Shown piece by piece: positions 28,255-38,017 of a stretch of 64,000 nt of DNA. Location of the stretch: contig NZ_CP023691.1 of assembly GCF_008704855.1 (NCBI RefSeq), positions 2,294,001-2,358,000 of the forward strand, read 5' to 3'. How positions within the stretch are numbered: the first letter of the stretch is position 1; each line of letters opens with the position of its first letter. The position numbers and the translations under genes were made by a program. The notes under the pieces were generated by a model. It did no database searches, was not told where the DNA came from, and saw only the letters and a list, made by a program, of their open reading frames with translations. This stretch comes from Streptomyces platensis. GTDB lineage: Bacteria > Actinomycetota > Actinomycetes > Streptomycetales > Streptomycetaceae.

Positions 28255-29555
28255 CGTACGCAAGCGAGCAGACACCGGCCGCGGCGCCCACGGCCGACCC
28301 GCAGGCCACCCGGATCCTGCCGGTCACCCCCGTCACCGTGGTCGCCAAGCCGTCGCCGGTGAACCCGGTGCCCCCCGTCGCGCCCGTCCCCCCGACCCTG
28401 GAGGACCGGGCGACCGGCGCGCTGGTCGGCGCCGCCGTCGGCGATGCGCTCGGCGGGCCGGTGGAGGGCCGGACACCGGAGGAGATCGTGCAGCGGCACG
28501 GCGGCCGGGTCGAGGGCATCGTCGGCCCGTTCCACGACGACTGGCGCACCGCCCGCCCGCTCGCGCCGTACCACAAGGGCGACGGCCATGTCACCGACGA
28601 CACCCTGATGACCCATGCGCTGGTGCGGGTCTACGAGGCCGTGCGCGACCACCTCGACGCCTACGACATCGCCGACCACCTGGTACCGGATCTGATCGGC
28701 ACCCCGCGCTGGATCCCGGAGCTGGAGGCCGAGGCGCTGCCGGTGCAGCGGATCTTCCTCGCCGAGAAGTGGATCGTGGCGCGGCTGCACTACGGGCACG
28801 CGGATCCGCGCGAGGCGGGCGTCGGGAACATCGTCAACTGTGGTGCGGCGATGTACATGGCGCCGGTCGGCATCGTCAACGCCGGCAACCCCGACCGGGC
28901 CTACGCCGAGGCGCTGGACATCGCCGGGGCCCATCAGTCCTCGTACGGGCGGGAGGCGGCGGGGGTGTTCGCCGCGGCGGTGGCCGCCGCGTTCATCCCG
29001 GACGCGACCCCGTCCTCGGTCGTCGTCCAGGCGCTGCGGCTCGCCAAGGACGGCACCCGGGCCGCGATCGAGGCGGTCTGTGAGGCGGCGTCCTCGGTCA
29101 CCGACCCGGCTTCGGCACCGGCCCCGCTGCGCGCGGCGGTCGCCCCCTTCGACACGGTCGGCCCCGACTACCGCAACCCGTCGCTCGGCGCCCGGCGGCC
29201 CTCCCGGCTGCACGCCATCGAGGAACTCCCCATCGCCCTGGGCATGTTGCTGATCGGCGGCGGCGACTTCCGGTCCACGGTCCTCGGCTCGGTCAACTAC
29301 GGCCGCGACTGCGACTCGATCGCCACCATGAGCGGCGCGCTGGTCGGCGCGCTGCGCGGCGCGGAGGCGGTACCGGCCGAGTGGAGCACGGAGGTCGCCC
29401 GCGCCAGCCGCCTCGATCTGGAAGCGCCCGGCGCCGCGCTGGCCGCCGTCGCACGGGAGGTCTTCACCCGCGACCGGGCCCGCGCCCGCACCCATGATCA
29501 GGCCTTCACCGCGATCTCGGCGATCCCGGCGATGACGGAGGCGGTCGGGCCGTGA
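28251..29555 (+). CDS. ADP-ribosylglycohydrolase-fold protein 3 of 4, metal sites intact
   Basis: A 434-residue paralogue with a ~50-residue Pro/Val/Ala-rich leader before the fold. GAAVGDALGGPVEG, HVTDDTLMTHAL (Thr115, Asp116, Asp117, Thr118) and NYGRDCDSIATMSGALVGAL (Asp353, Asp355, Ser356) are all intact, so it is expected to be active. A distinctive central segment, GVGNIVNCGAAMYMAPVGIVN, is typical of one ARH subfamily. ATGA overlap with the previous gene, GTGA with the next. No secretion signal. Confidence 0.88.
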   Translation: MTYASEQTPAAAPTADPQATRILPVTPVTVVAKPSPVNPVPPVAPVPPTLEDRATGALVGAAVGDALGGPVEGRTPEEIVQRHGGRVEGIVGPFHDDWRTARPLAPYHKGDGHVTDDTLMTHALVRVYEAVRDHLDAYDIADHLVPDLIGTPRWIPELEAEALPVQRIFLAEKWIVARLHYGHADPREAGVGNIVNCGAAMYMAPVGIVNAGNPDRAYAEALDIAGAHQSSYGREAAGVFAAAVAAAFIPDATPSSVVVQALRLAKDGTRAAIEAVCEAASSVTDPASAPAPLRAAVAPFDTVGPDYRNPSLGARRPSRLHAIEELPIALGMLLIGGGDFRSTVLGSVNYGRDCDSIATMSGALVGALRGAEAVPAEWSTEVARASRLDLEAPGAALAAVAREVFTRDRARARTHDQAFTAISAIPAMTEAVGP

Positions 29556-31012
29556 CGGCCACGGCGGCGGCGCCCGCCCGGCCCGCGCCCGCGGCGCCGC
29601 TCCGGGTGACCTGGGTGCAGCCCGAGGACCTGGTCGGGCACGAACTGCGCCAGGCGGCGGAGGACGGCCGGGACGCCGCCGGGCTCGCGCGGCGGTGGCG
29701 GACGGCGGGCGGTACGACGGCACCGGGCCGGGCGGGCGCCTCCCCCGGCCCGGCCGGTCCGGCCCTGCGTACGCTCGCCGGGGCGCTGCTCGACGAACTG
29801 GCCCTGCTGCCCTGCCCGTCGGCGGCCGATGAGCCCACCGAGCTGACGGCGATCCAGCGGGAGTGGGCGCCGTGGCCCGAGGAGGGTGGGCCGAGCCCGG
29901 GCAGCAAGGTGCCGACCGCCCGGCTGGAGGCCGCCTGGCTCGGGCGGGCGGCCGGCTGTCTGCTCGGCAAACCCGTCGAGAAACTGCCGCTCGACGGGAT
30001 CCGGGCGCTCGCCCGCTCGACCGGAAACTGGCCGCTGGACGGGTACTTCACCGAGGCCGGACTCGACCCGGCGGTGGCCGCCCGCCACCCGTGGAACCGT
30101 CGCAGCCGCGCCACCTCACTCGCCGGGAACATCGACGGCATGCCCGAGGACGACGACCTCAACTACCCGCTCCTGGGCCTGCTGCTCCTCGAACGCCACG
30201 GCCCCGGCTTCACCACGGCCGACGTGGCGCGGCTGTGGCTGGACGAACTGCCGGCCGGCCGGACCTTCACCGCCGAGCGCCTGGCGTACCGCAACCTCCT
30301 CGACGGCATCGAGCCGCCGCACACCGCCCGGTACCGCAACCCGTTCCGGGAGTGGATCGGCGCCCAGATCCGCGCCGACGTCCACGGCTGGACCCACCCC
30401 GGCGACCCGGCGGCCGCCGCGGCCCAGGCCTGGCGGGACGCCACGCTCAGCCATACCGCGAACGGGGTGTACGCCGCGATGTTCGTGGCCGCCGCGCTCG
30501 CCGCGGCGGCCGGCGGCGGCACCGAGGTGCACGGCGCGCTGCGCGCCGGGCTGGCCGTGCTCCCCGCGCGCTCCCGGCTCGCGCGGGCCGTCCGCCGCGG
30601 TATCGCACTGGCGCGGGCCGAACCCACCGGCACCCCGGCCGGCTTCGCGACCGTCGTCGACCGGCTGCACAGCGCCTACGGACACCACCACTGGGTGCAC
30701 GCCGTGCCCAACGCGGCGCTGCTGGCCGCCGCGCTCACCCACGCCGACGGCGACTTCAGCGGCTCCATCTGCCGTGTGGTGTCGGGCGGTTGGGACACCG
30801 ACTCGAACGGCGCCACCGCCGGGTCGCTGACCGGCCTGCTCGCCGGGTCGCCCGGGGCGCTGCCCGCCCGCTGGACCGCACCGCTGCGCAACCGGCTGGC
30901 CACCAGCGTCCGCGGGCTGGACGGCATCGGCTTCGACGCCCTCGCCGCGCGCACCGCCGCGCTGGTCGTGCCCGGTACCCCCGCCCACCGAACGAAGGCC
31001 CCCGCACCATGA
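29552..31012 (+). CDS. ADP-ribosylglycohydrolase-fold protein 4 of 4, long N-terminal extension
   Basis: A 486-residue member of the larger ARH subgroup. About 120 residues of Ala/Pro-rich and helical sequence precede the fold. The first motif reads GRAAGCLLGKPVE (Cys in place of the usual Asp of GDALG). The second is MPEDDDLNYPLLGL (Asp200-202), as in a recognised subgroup, and the third is SGGWDTDSNGATAGSL (Asp415, Asp417, Ser418). Metal binding looks possible but altered. Its TGA overlaps the ATG of the CoA-transferase gene. The N-terminal part may bind a partner. Confidence 0.85.
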   Translation: MTATAAAPARPAPAAPLRVTWVQPEDLVGHELRQAAEDGRDAAGLARRWRTAGGTTAPGRAGASPGPAGPALRTLAGALLDELALLPCPSAADEPTELTAIQREWAPWPEEGGPSPGSKVPTARLEAAWLGRAAGCLLGKPVEKLPLDGIRALARSTGNWPLDGYFTEAGLDPAVAARHPWNRRSRATSLAGNIDGMPEDDDLNYPLLGLLLLERHGPGFTTADVARLWLDELPAGRTFTAERLAYRNLLDGIEPPHTARYRNPFREWIGAQIRADVHGWTHPGDPAAAAAQAWRDATLSHTANGVYAAMFVAAALAAAAGGGTEVHGALRAGLAVLPARSRLARAVRRGIALARAEPTGTPAGFATVVDRLHSAYGHHHWVHAVPNAALLAAALTHADGDFSGSICRVVSGGWDTDSNGATAGSLTGLLAGSPGALPARWTAPLRNRLATSVRGLDGIGFDALAARTAALVVPGTPAHRTKAPAP

Positions 31013-32265
31013 CCGACCCCTCCCAGTCCGGGGCGCCCCGGCCCACCGCCGACGACGGCACCGCCCCCGGATCCCCCGCCGCCGGCCCGCTCACCGGGCT
31101 GCGGGTGCTCGATCTCGCCACGCTGTTCGCCGGCCCGCTCGCCGCCACCCTGCTGGGCGACTTCGGCGCCGAGGTGATCAAGATCGAGCATCCGCACCGG
31201 CCCGACCCGTCCCGCGGCCACGGGCCCACCAAGGACGGCATCGGCCTGTGGTGGAAGCTGCTGGGCCGCAACAAGCGAACCATGACGCTCGATCTGTCCC
31301 ACCCCGGCGGCCGGGACGTACTGCTGCGGCTCGCCGCCGGGGCCGATGTGGTCGTCGAGAACTTCCGGCCCGGGACCCTGGAGCGCTGGGGCCTGGGCTG
31401 GGACGAGCTGTCCGCGGTCAACCCGCGGCTGGTGCTGGCCCGGGTCACCGGCTTCGGGCAGTTCGGCCCGTACGCCCGGCGCCCCGGGTTCGGCACCCTC
31501 GCCGAGGCGATGAGCGGTTTCGCCGCGATCACCGGGGAGCCGGACGGGCCGCCGACCCTGCCGCCGTTCGGTCTCGCCGACGCGATCGCCGCGCTGACCA
31601 CGTCGTACGCCGTAATGGCCGCGCTGCGCGCGCGGGACGCCACCGGCCGCGGCCAGGTCGTCGATCTGGCCCTGATCGAACCGATTCTGACGGTCCTCGG
31701 TCCGCAGCCGCTCTGGTACGACCAGCTCGGCCATGTCCAGCCGCGGACCGGCAACCGCTCGGCGAACGTCGCCCCGCGCAACACCTACCGCACCGCCGAC
31801 GGCTCCTGGGTGGCGGTCTCCACCTCGGCCGAGTCGGTCGCCGGGCGGGTGATGCGGCTGGTCGGCCGGCCCGAGGTGATCGACGAGCCCTGGTTCGCGA
31901 CCGGCGAGGGGCGGGCCCGGCACGCCGAGGAGCTGGACACCGCGGTCGGTGACTGGATCGCCCGGCACGACCGGGCCGAGGTGCTGGCCGCCTTCGAGAA
32001 GGCCGAGGCGGCCGTGGCACCCATCTACGACATCCGCGAGGTGATGGCGGACCCGCAGTACGCGGCGCTGGGATCGATCACCGAGGTCCCGGACGATGAA
32101 CTCGGCACGGTCCGGATGCAGAACGTCCTCTTCCGGCTCTCCGAGACACCGGGCGCCATCCGGTGGGCGGGCCGCCCGCACGGCGCGGACACGGACGAGG
32201 TGCTGGCCGGACTCGGGCTGACCGACGCGGAGATCGCCGGGCTGCGCACGGCGGGTGCGCTGTGA
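31009..32265 (+). CDS. Class III CoA-transferase (CaiB/BaiF family)
   Basis: A 418-residue enzyme that moves CoA between carboxylic acids. LRVLDLATLFAGPLAATLLGDFGAEVIKIE is represented by its ends RVLDLATLFAGP and GAEVIKIEHP; VENFRPG, and PFGLADAIAALTTSYAVMAAL follow, the last holding the expected catalytic Asp that forms the acyl anhydride, then RGQVVDLALIEP. Substrates are probably dicarboxylic or hydroxy acids, given the CitE-like lyase encoded next. Members of this family act with such lyases in L-malate (malyl-CoA) and itaconate (citramalyl-CoA) pathways. It overlaps both neighbours by four bases. Confidence 0.92.
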   Translation: MTDPSQSGAPRPTADDGTAPGSPAAGPLTGLRVLDLATLFAGPLAATLLGDFGAEVIKIEHPHRPDPSRGHGPTKDGIGLWWKLLGRNKRTMTLDLSHPGGRDVLLRLAAGADVVVENFRPGTLERWGLGWDELSAVNPRLVLARVTGFGQFGPYARRPGFGTLAEAMSGFAAITGEPDGPPTLPPFGLADAIAALTTSYAVMAALRARDATGRGQVVDLALIEPILTVLGPQPLWYDQLGHVQPRTGNRSANVAPRNTYRTADGSWVAVSTSAESVAGRVMRLVGRPEVIDEPWFATGEGRARHAEELDTAVGDWIARHDRAEVLAAFEKAEAAVAPIYDIREVMADPQYAALGSITEVPDDELGTVRMQNVLFRLSETPGAIRWAGRPHGADTDEVLAGLGLTDAEIAGLRTAGAL

Positions 32266-33293
32266 GGCCGGCGCCCCAGGCCCCCCGCCAGACACCCGCC
32301 CCCACCCCGCTGACCTGGCTCTATGTGCCCGGGGACCGCCCTGACGTGGTCGCCAAGGCGCTCGGCTGCGGGGCCGATGTGGTCGTGGTCGACCTGGAGG
32401 ACGCGGTCGCCCCGGACCGCAAGGACCATGCGCTGCGGGCCACCGCCGAGCTGCTGGGCGCCCCGCTGCCGGTACCGGTCCATGTCCGCGTCAACGCGCT
32501 GGACGGCCCGCTCGCCGCACACGAGATCCGCACCCTCGCGGCGCTGCCGGGCCTGGCCGGTCTCCGGCTGCCCAAGGTGCAGGGCCCGGCCGATGTCCAC
32601 CGCGCCGCCGGCTGGGCGACGACGGCCCTGGAGCCGGTACCCGAACACGTCCCGTACGCCGCCGAAGGCCCCGTACCACCGGCCGGGCACACCCGCGCGG
32701 ACCACCTCGCCCCGGACCACCTCGCCCCGGTCCGTACGCCCCCCGGCAGCACCGCCACCCTCGCCCCCGAGGCCCCGCCCGCCGCGAGCGCACTGCCCGC
32801 CACCCCGGCCCTGTACGCGCTGCTCGAATCCGCGCTGGGCATCGAGCACGCCTTCGCCATCGCCACCGCGCATCCGGCGCTGCGCGGGATCGCGCTCGGC
32901 GAGGCCGATCTGTGCGGGGAGCTGGGGGTGCGGGACGACGCGGGGCTGGCGTGGCCGCGCAGCCGGGCCGTGGTCGCCGCCCGCGCGGCCGGTCTGGCCC
33001 CGCCGCCGCAGTCGGTCCACCCGGACGTCCACGACCTCGACGGGCTGGCCCGGTCCTGCGCCCGGGGCCGGGCACTGGGCTTCCTGGGCCGGGCGGCGAT
33101 CCACCCCCGCCAGCTCCCGGTGATCGAGGCGGCCTACCTCCCCTCGGCGGAGGAGGTCGCCGAGGCCCAGGAGATCGTGCGGGCCGCCATGGCGGAGGGC
33201 GGGGCGCTGGCGCTGCCGGACGGCCGGTTCGTGGACGCGGCGGTGGTCGCGGGCGCCCGGCGGGTGCTGGACCTGGCCGGGCGCCGGAACTGA
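32262..33293 (+). CDS. CitE-like CoA-ester lyase (HpcH/HpaI aldolase family) with insertion
   Basis: A 343-residue TIM-barrel lyase of the CitE/malyl-CoA lyase type, which cleaves or forms beta-hydroxyacyl-CoA esters. WLYVPGDRPDVVAKA, VVDLEDAVAPDRKD, HVRVN, LLESALGIEHAF, ALGEADLCGELG (Mg ligands Glu and Asp), SVHPDVHD and AAIHPRQLPVI are all conserved. The protein is 50-70 residues longer than usual because of a Pro/Ala/His-rich insertion at about residues 120-185 containing a short repeat DHLAPDHLAP. The GTG start overlaps the previous stop. Last gene of the operon, followed by a strong hairpin. Confidence 0.9.
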   Translation: MRPAPQAPRQTPAPTPLTWLYVPGDRPDVVAKALGCGADVVVVDLEDAVAPDRKDHALRATAELLGAPLPVPVHVRVNALDGPLAAHEIRTLAALPGLAGLRLPKVQGPADVHRAAGWATTALEPVPEHVPYAAEGPVPPAGHTRADHLAPDHLAPVRTPPGSTATLAPEAPPAASALPATPALYALLESALGIEHAFAIATAHPALRGIALGEADLCGELGVRDDAGLAWPRSRAVVAARAAGLAPPPQSVHPDVHDLDGLARSCARGRALGFLGRAAIHPRQLPVIEAAYLPSAEEVAEAQEIVRAAMAEGGALALPDGRFVDAAVVAGARRVLDLAGRRN

Positions 33294-33322
33294 CCGCCGG
33301 GCCGCCGGGTCCGGACAGCACA

Positions 33323-33358
33323 GCGCCGGGCGAACCCGTTGTCGGGTCCGCCCGGCGC
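33323..33358. terminator. Bidirectional terminator between CitE-like gene and lgt
   Basis: GCGCCGGGCG-a-ACCCG / CGGGT-c-CGCCCGGCGC is a 15-bp stem interrupted by one A-C mismatch, with loop TTGT, lying between convergent stop codons. Confidence 0.85.
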
Positions 33359-33378
33359 GTACGGCGGCCGGGGCCGCC

Positions 33379-34443
33379 TCAGGGCTTCTTGGTGCTGCCG
33401 CTGCCGGCCGGCTTGGCGTCCGCGGCGGGCTCATCCGCCGTGTCCTCGGACTTCTTGTCGCCGGACGCGTCCGTCGCGGACTCCTCGGCCGCGTCGGCAC
33501 CGGACTCCGCCTCGTCGTCGGCCGCGGTCTTCACCGCCGGCTTCTCGACCGGGACCCCGGCCTTCTCGGCGGCTTCTTCCGTACCGCTCTCCGCGGTGTC
33601 ACCGTCCGCGCCCTCGACGGACTCCGCACCCGGTTCGACGACCGCTTCCCGGCCGGGGGCCTTCTTGGCGGAGATCACGAAGTAGACGACGGCGAGGACG
33701 AGGACGATCAGCGCGACCCAGACGTTCAGCCGCAGGCCCAGGATGTGGTGCGCCTCGTCGACCCGCATGTACTCGATCCAGGCGCGGCCCGCGCAGTACG
33801 CGGCGACGTAGAGGGCGAAGGCCCGTCCGTGGCCGAGCCGGAAGCGCTTGTCGGCCCAGATGACCAGCGCCGCGACGCCGATGCACCACAGGCACTCGTA
33901 GAGGAAGGTCGGGTGGTAGGTGCCGCCGATGCGGCCGATGGCCGGGTCGGAGCTGATCTCCAGCGCCCACGGCACATCGGTCGGCTTGCCGTAGAGCTCC
34001 TGGTTGAACCAGTTGCCCCAGCGGCCGATCGCCTGCCCGAGGGCCAGGCCGGGCGCGAGCGCGTCGGCGTACGCGGGGAGCGGGATACCGCGCCGGCGGC
34101 AGCCGATCCAGGCGCCGACCGCGCCGAGCGCCACCGCGCCCCAGATGCCGAGGCCGCCCTCCCACACCTTGAAGGCGTCGAGCGGGTGGCCGTTCGGGCC
34201 GAAGTACGGCTCGTACGTCGTGATGACGTGGTAGAGACGGCCGCCGACCAGCCCGAAGGGGACGGCCCATACGGCGATGTCCGCGACGGTTCCGGAGCGG
34301 CCGCCGCGCTGCACCCAGCGCTTGTTGCCGAGCCAGACGCCGACGAAGACGCCGATGATGATGCAGAACGCGTAGCCGCGCAGCGGGATCGGGCCGAGAT
34401 GTACGACGCCGACCGACGGGCTGGGAATGAATGCGAGGTCCAT
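33379..34443 (-). CDS. lgt: Prolipoprotein diacylglyceryl transferase
   Basis: Attaches diacylglycerol from phosphatidylglycerol to the lipobox cysteine of prelipoproteins at the membrane. The protein has 354 residues; the first ~275 form seven membrane helices with the Lgt signature WFNQELYGKPTDVPW preceded by GQAIGRWGN, plus VGGRLYHV and HPTFLYECLW. The last ~80 residues are a hydrophilic acidic Ala/Glu/Asp-rich tail with no membrane helix, as in other actinomycetes. In this window it would serve the lipoprotein encoded at 14417. It is last on the minus strand after the DsbA-like gene. Confidence 0.96.
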   Translation of the reverse strand: MDLAFIPSPSVGVVHLGPIPLRGYAFCIIIGVFVGVWLGNKRWVQRGGRSGTVADIAVWAVPFGLVGGRLYHVITTYEPYFGPNGHPLDAFKVWEGGLGIWGAVALGAVGAWIGCRRRGIPLPAYADALAPGLALGQAIGRWGNWFNQELYGKPTDVPWALEISSDPAIGRIGGTYHPTFLYECLWCIGVAALVIWADKRFRLGHGRAFALYVAAYCAGRAWIEYMRVDEAHHILGLRLNVWVALIVLVLAVVYFVISAKKAPGREAVVEPGAESVEGADGDTAESGTEEAAEKAGVPVEKPAVKTAADDEAESGADAAEESATDASGDKKSEDTADEPAADAKPAGSGSTKKP

Positions 34444-34571
34444 GGCAGGGACGACGCTACCGCGCCGGGCGGGGTCGGCGGCAACCCGGCCCGGCTACGG
34501 CTGCGTAACGACCCCGTCCCCGCGCCATGACGCTCCGTGTCCACACCGGCAGTCGGCGCCGGTGGGCCCGT

Positions 34572-35471
34572 CTACGGCGAGGGCGCGACGGCCCCGGCGG
34601 GCGGCTCCGCCCGGGGTGCGGCGCTCCTTCCGGTGTGCCTGCCCTGGGGCGAGGAGCCGGTGTGCGGTGCGGCGCTCTGCTTCCCCGGCTGCCTGGACTT
34701 GCCGGCGTCCAGCACCATCTTCTTGAGGTCGGCGGGGCTGAGCTGACCGCCCTTCTCCTTCGACAGGTCCTTGCCGTTGAGCAGAACGGTCGGGGTGCCG
34801 CGGTAGCCGGAGGAGGCGAAGGCGTCGCTGGACTTCTGCACGAAGCGGTTGTACCTGCCGTCATTGACGCACTTGGTGAAGGCGGGGGTCACCAACCCCT
34901 TGACCTTGCCGGCCAGTTGGAGGAGGTACTGCTTGTCGGCGAACTTGTCCTGCGGCTCGGGCGGCTGGTGGGAGTAGAGGACGTCGTGGTACGCGCGGAA
35001 CTTCCCGGCGTCCTGGGCGCACAGGGCGGCGTTGGCGGCGTTCCGGGACCCCTGGCCGCCGGCGTTGCCGTCGATGATGGTCACGAGGTGGTACTCGCTC
35101 TTGAGCCGGCCGGAGTCCTCCAGCTCATGGATGACCGGGCGGAAGCCGGTCTCGAACTGCTGGCAGGCGGGACAGCGGAAGTCCTCCCACACCGTGAGTG
35201 TGGCGGGGGCACCGGACGCGCCGACCGGGACGGCGGGCCGGGCGCCGTCGCTGGCCTGCTTCGGGACGGCGACCTCGTTGTCGTTGGCGGCTGGTTTCTC
35301 GGAGGACGACGACGCCCAGACGGCGATGCCGCCGGCCACCGCCAGCACCACCACCACCGCCCCCGCGACGATCGCCTGGCGGCCGCGCCGGGCGCGGGCC
35401 TTCTCCTTGTCCCGCTGTTCCTGGAGTCGCTCGCGGGCGGATTTCTTACCCTCATGATTCTTCTGGCTCAC
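34572..35471 (-). CDS. Membrane-anchored DsbA-like thioredoxin-fold protein
   Basis: A 299-residue protein with a charged cytoplasmic N-terminus (SQKNHEGKKSARERLQEQRD), one membrane helix (about residues 34-52), and an extracytoplasmic thioredoxin domain with an active site WEDFRCPACQQFE (CPAC) and the cis-Pro region YRGTPTVLLNGK. It is likely to oxidise or isomerise disulfides in exported proteins. The last ~40 residues are a Pro/Ser/Ala-rich tail. The GTG at 35471 is preferred because conserved relatives begin at this SQKN/SEKN sequence, although the ribosome site is weak. It follows trpA and a strong hairpin. Confidence 0.88.
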   Translation of the reverse strand: MSQKNHEGKKSARERLQEQRDKEKARARRGRQAIVAGAVVVVLAVAGGIAVWASSSSEKPAANDNEVAVPKQASDGARPAVPVGASGAPATLTVWEDFRCPACQQFETGFRPVIHELEDSGRLKSEYHLVTIIDGNAGGQGSRNAANAALCAQDAGKFRAYHDVLYSHQPPEPQDKFADKQYLLQLAGKVKGLVTPAFTKCVNDGRYNRFVQKSSDAFASSGYRGTPTVLLNGKDLSKEKGGQLSPADLKKMVLDAGKSRQPGKQSAAPHTGSSPQGRHTGRSAAPRAEPPAGAVAPSP

Positions 35472-35487
35472 GCCCCTGGACAACGAA

Positions 35488-35515
35488 GCGGAGGGGTGCC
35501 GCCGCACCCCTCCGC
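35488..35515 (-). terminator. Hairpin terminator downstream of trpA
   Basis: A perfect 12-bp stem, GCGGAGGGGTGC / GCACCCCTCCGC, with loop CGCC lies between trpA and the DsbA-like gene and would separate the two transcripts. No U-tract. Confidence 0.78.
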
Positions 35516-35520
35516 ACCGA

Positions 35521-35566
35521 TGTTCGCCCTATCGAGGGACAGCTGTTCGCCCTATCGAGGGACAGC
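35521..35566. repeat. Perfect 23-bp tandem duplication after trpA
   Basis: Two identical adjacent 23-bp units (35521-35543 and 35544-35566), each starting TGTTCGCCCTATCGAGGGAC and ending AGC. Each unit contains CCCTATCGAGGG, which is nearly self-complementary. It lies between the trpA stop and the hairpin at 35488. Confidence 0.9.
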
Positions 35567-35609
35567 GGCCGGGCCCGCGTCCCGCCCGGCCCGGCCGCCC
35601 GCCCCGCCG

Positions 35610-36424
35610 TCAGGAGCGCTTGCGCACGCCCTCGGCCAGCTCGCCCGCCAGGCTGCGGACCCCGGCGAGACCGGCCGTCAGATCGCCGTCCGCCGCCAGC
35701 AGCAGCTTGACGAACGCCGAGCCGACGATCACCCCGTCCGCGAACCGGGCCACCTCGGCGGCCTGTTCGGCGTTGGAGACCCCGAGGCCGACGCAGACCG
35801 GCAGCCCGGTGGTGGCCTTGGTGCGCCGCACGAGGTCCTGCGCCTGCTCGCCCACCGACGCACGGGTGCCCGTGACGCCCATCAGCGAAGCGGCGTACAC
35901 AAAGCCCGAACCGGCCGCGGTGATCTCGGCGAGCCGGGCGTCCTTGCTGCTGGGGGCGACGACGAAGACGGTGGCGAGACCGTGCTTGTCGGCGTGCTCC
36001 CGCCAGACCGCGGACTCCTGGACCGGCAGGTCGGGCAGGATGCAGCCCGCGCCGCCCGCCTCGGCGAGCTCGGCGGTGAAGCGCTCGATGCCGTAGCGGT
36101 CGATCGGATTCCAGTACGTCATCACCAGGACGGGCTTGCCGGTGGCCTGATGGGCCTCGCGCACCGTCCGCATGACGTCGGCGATCTTCACCCCGCCCCG
36201 CAGGGCGATGTCGTCGGCGGTCTGGATGACCGGGCCGTCGAGCACCGGGTCGCTGTGCGGCAGCCCGACCTCCACGACGTCCGCGCCGCCGTCGAAGACG
36301 GCCTTGGCCGCCTCGATACCGCCGTCGACGGTCGGGAACCCGGCCGGCAGGTAGGCGATGAGCGCGGACCGGCCCTCGGCCTTCGCGGCGGCGAGGGTGT
36401 CACTCAACAGCTTGATGTTCCCGC

Positions 36425-36428
<4 letters not shown>
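35610..36428 (-). CDS. trpA: Tryptophan synthase alpha chain
   Basis: A 272-residue TIM-barrel subunit that splits indole-3-glycerol phosphate into indole and glyceraldehyde-3-phosphate, then channels indole to Trp[31 protein letters not shown] (catalytic Glu), [20 protein letters not shown] (catalytic Asp) and [13 protein letters not shown] are conserved. Its ATG overlaps the trpB stop by four bases. Confidence 0.97.
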
Positions 36429-37711
<1,283 letters not shown>

Positions 37712-37870
37712 CAGACGCACTCCTCGCCGGGGCAACGGCCCCGGAAGTCCAGTGGTGGCGGGATGGGCATCACGGTATGCGGCGCGCGCGAAGCGGGCGG
37801 GCCGTTGCCACTGCGCAGTGGCACGGGCGCTCGCGGAGGCCGGTGGGCGTCGCGGGACCCGGACGGCGTG

Positions 37871-37970
37871 CTCCCCGACGGCGGGGCACTCCCCGACCCG
37901 GCCGGGGCGCTCCCCGACGGCGGGGCACTCCCCGACCCGGCCGGGGCGCTCCCCGACCCGGACTGGGGCG
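37871..37970. repeat. 39-bp tandem repeats in the trpM-trpB gap
   Basis: Two identical 39-bp units (37871-37909 and 37910-37948), each beginning CTCCCCGACGGCGGGGCACT, followed by a partial, diverged third (37949-37970). Within each unit CCCCGACGGCGGGG and CCCCGACCCGGCCGGGG can fold into small hairpins. The segment is untranslated in the trp transcript. Confidence 0.9.
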
Positions 37971-37979
37971 CTCCCCCGC

Positions 37980-38017
37980 CCCCTCCCCCCCTCCCCCTTC
38001 GGGGAGGGGGGGAGGGG
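37980..38017. repeat. 17-bp perfect hairpin between trpM and trpB
   Basis: Bases 37980-37996 pair perfectly with 38001-38017 (C-rich arm with two T; G-rich arm with two A), leaving a four-base loop. It is one of the strongest stems in the window. It lacks a U-tract, and the following sequence is repetitive rather than coding. It may be a terminator, an RNA-stability element, or a G-rich structure. Confidence 0.85.

Noticed and set aside
35521..35566. CRISPR-like repeat
   Set aside because: Two directly adjacent 23-bp units with no spacer and no cas genes.
37871..37970. CRISPR array or translated repeat protein in the trp gap
   Set aside because: Units are contiguous without spacers; the frame encoding Ala-Leu-Pro-Asp repeats lies antisense to the trp transcript and has no start with a ribosome site.
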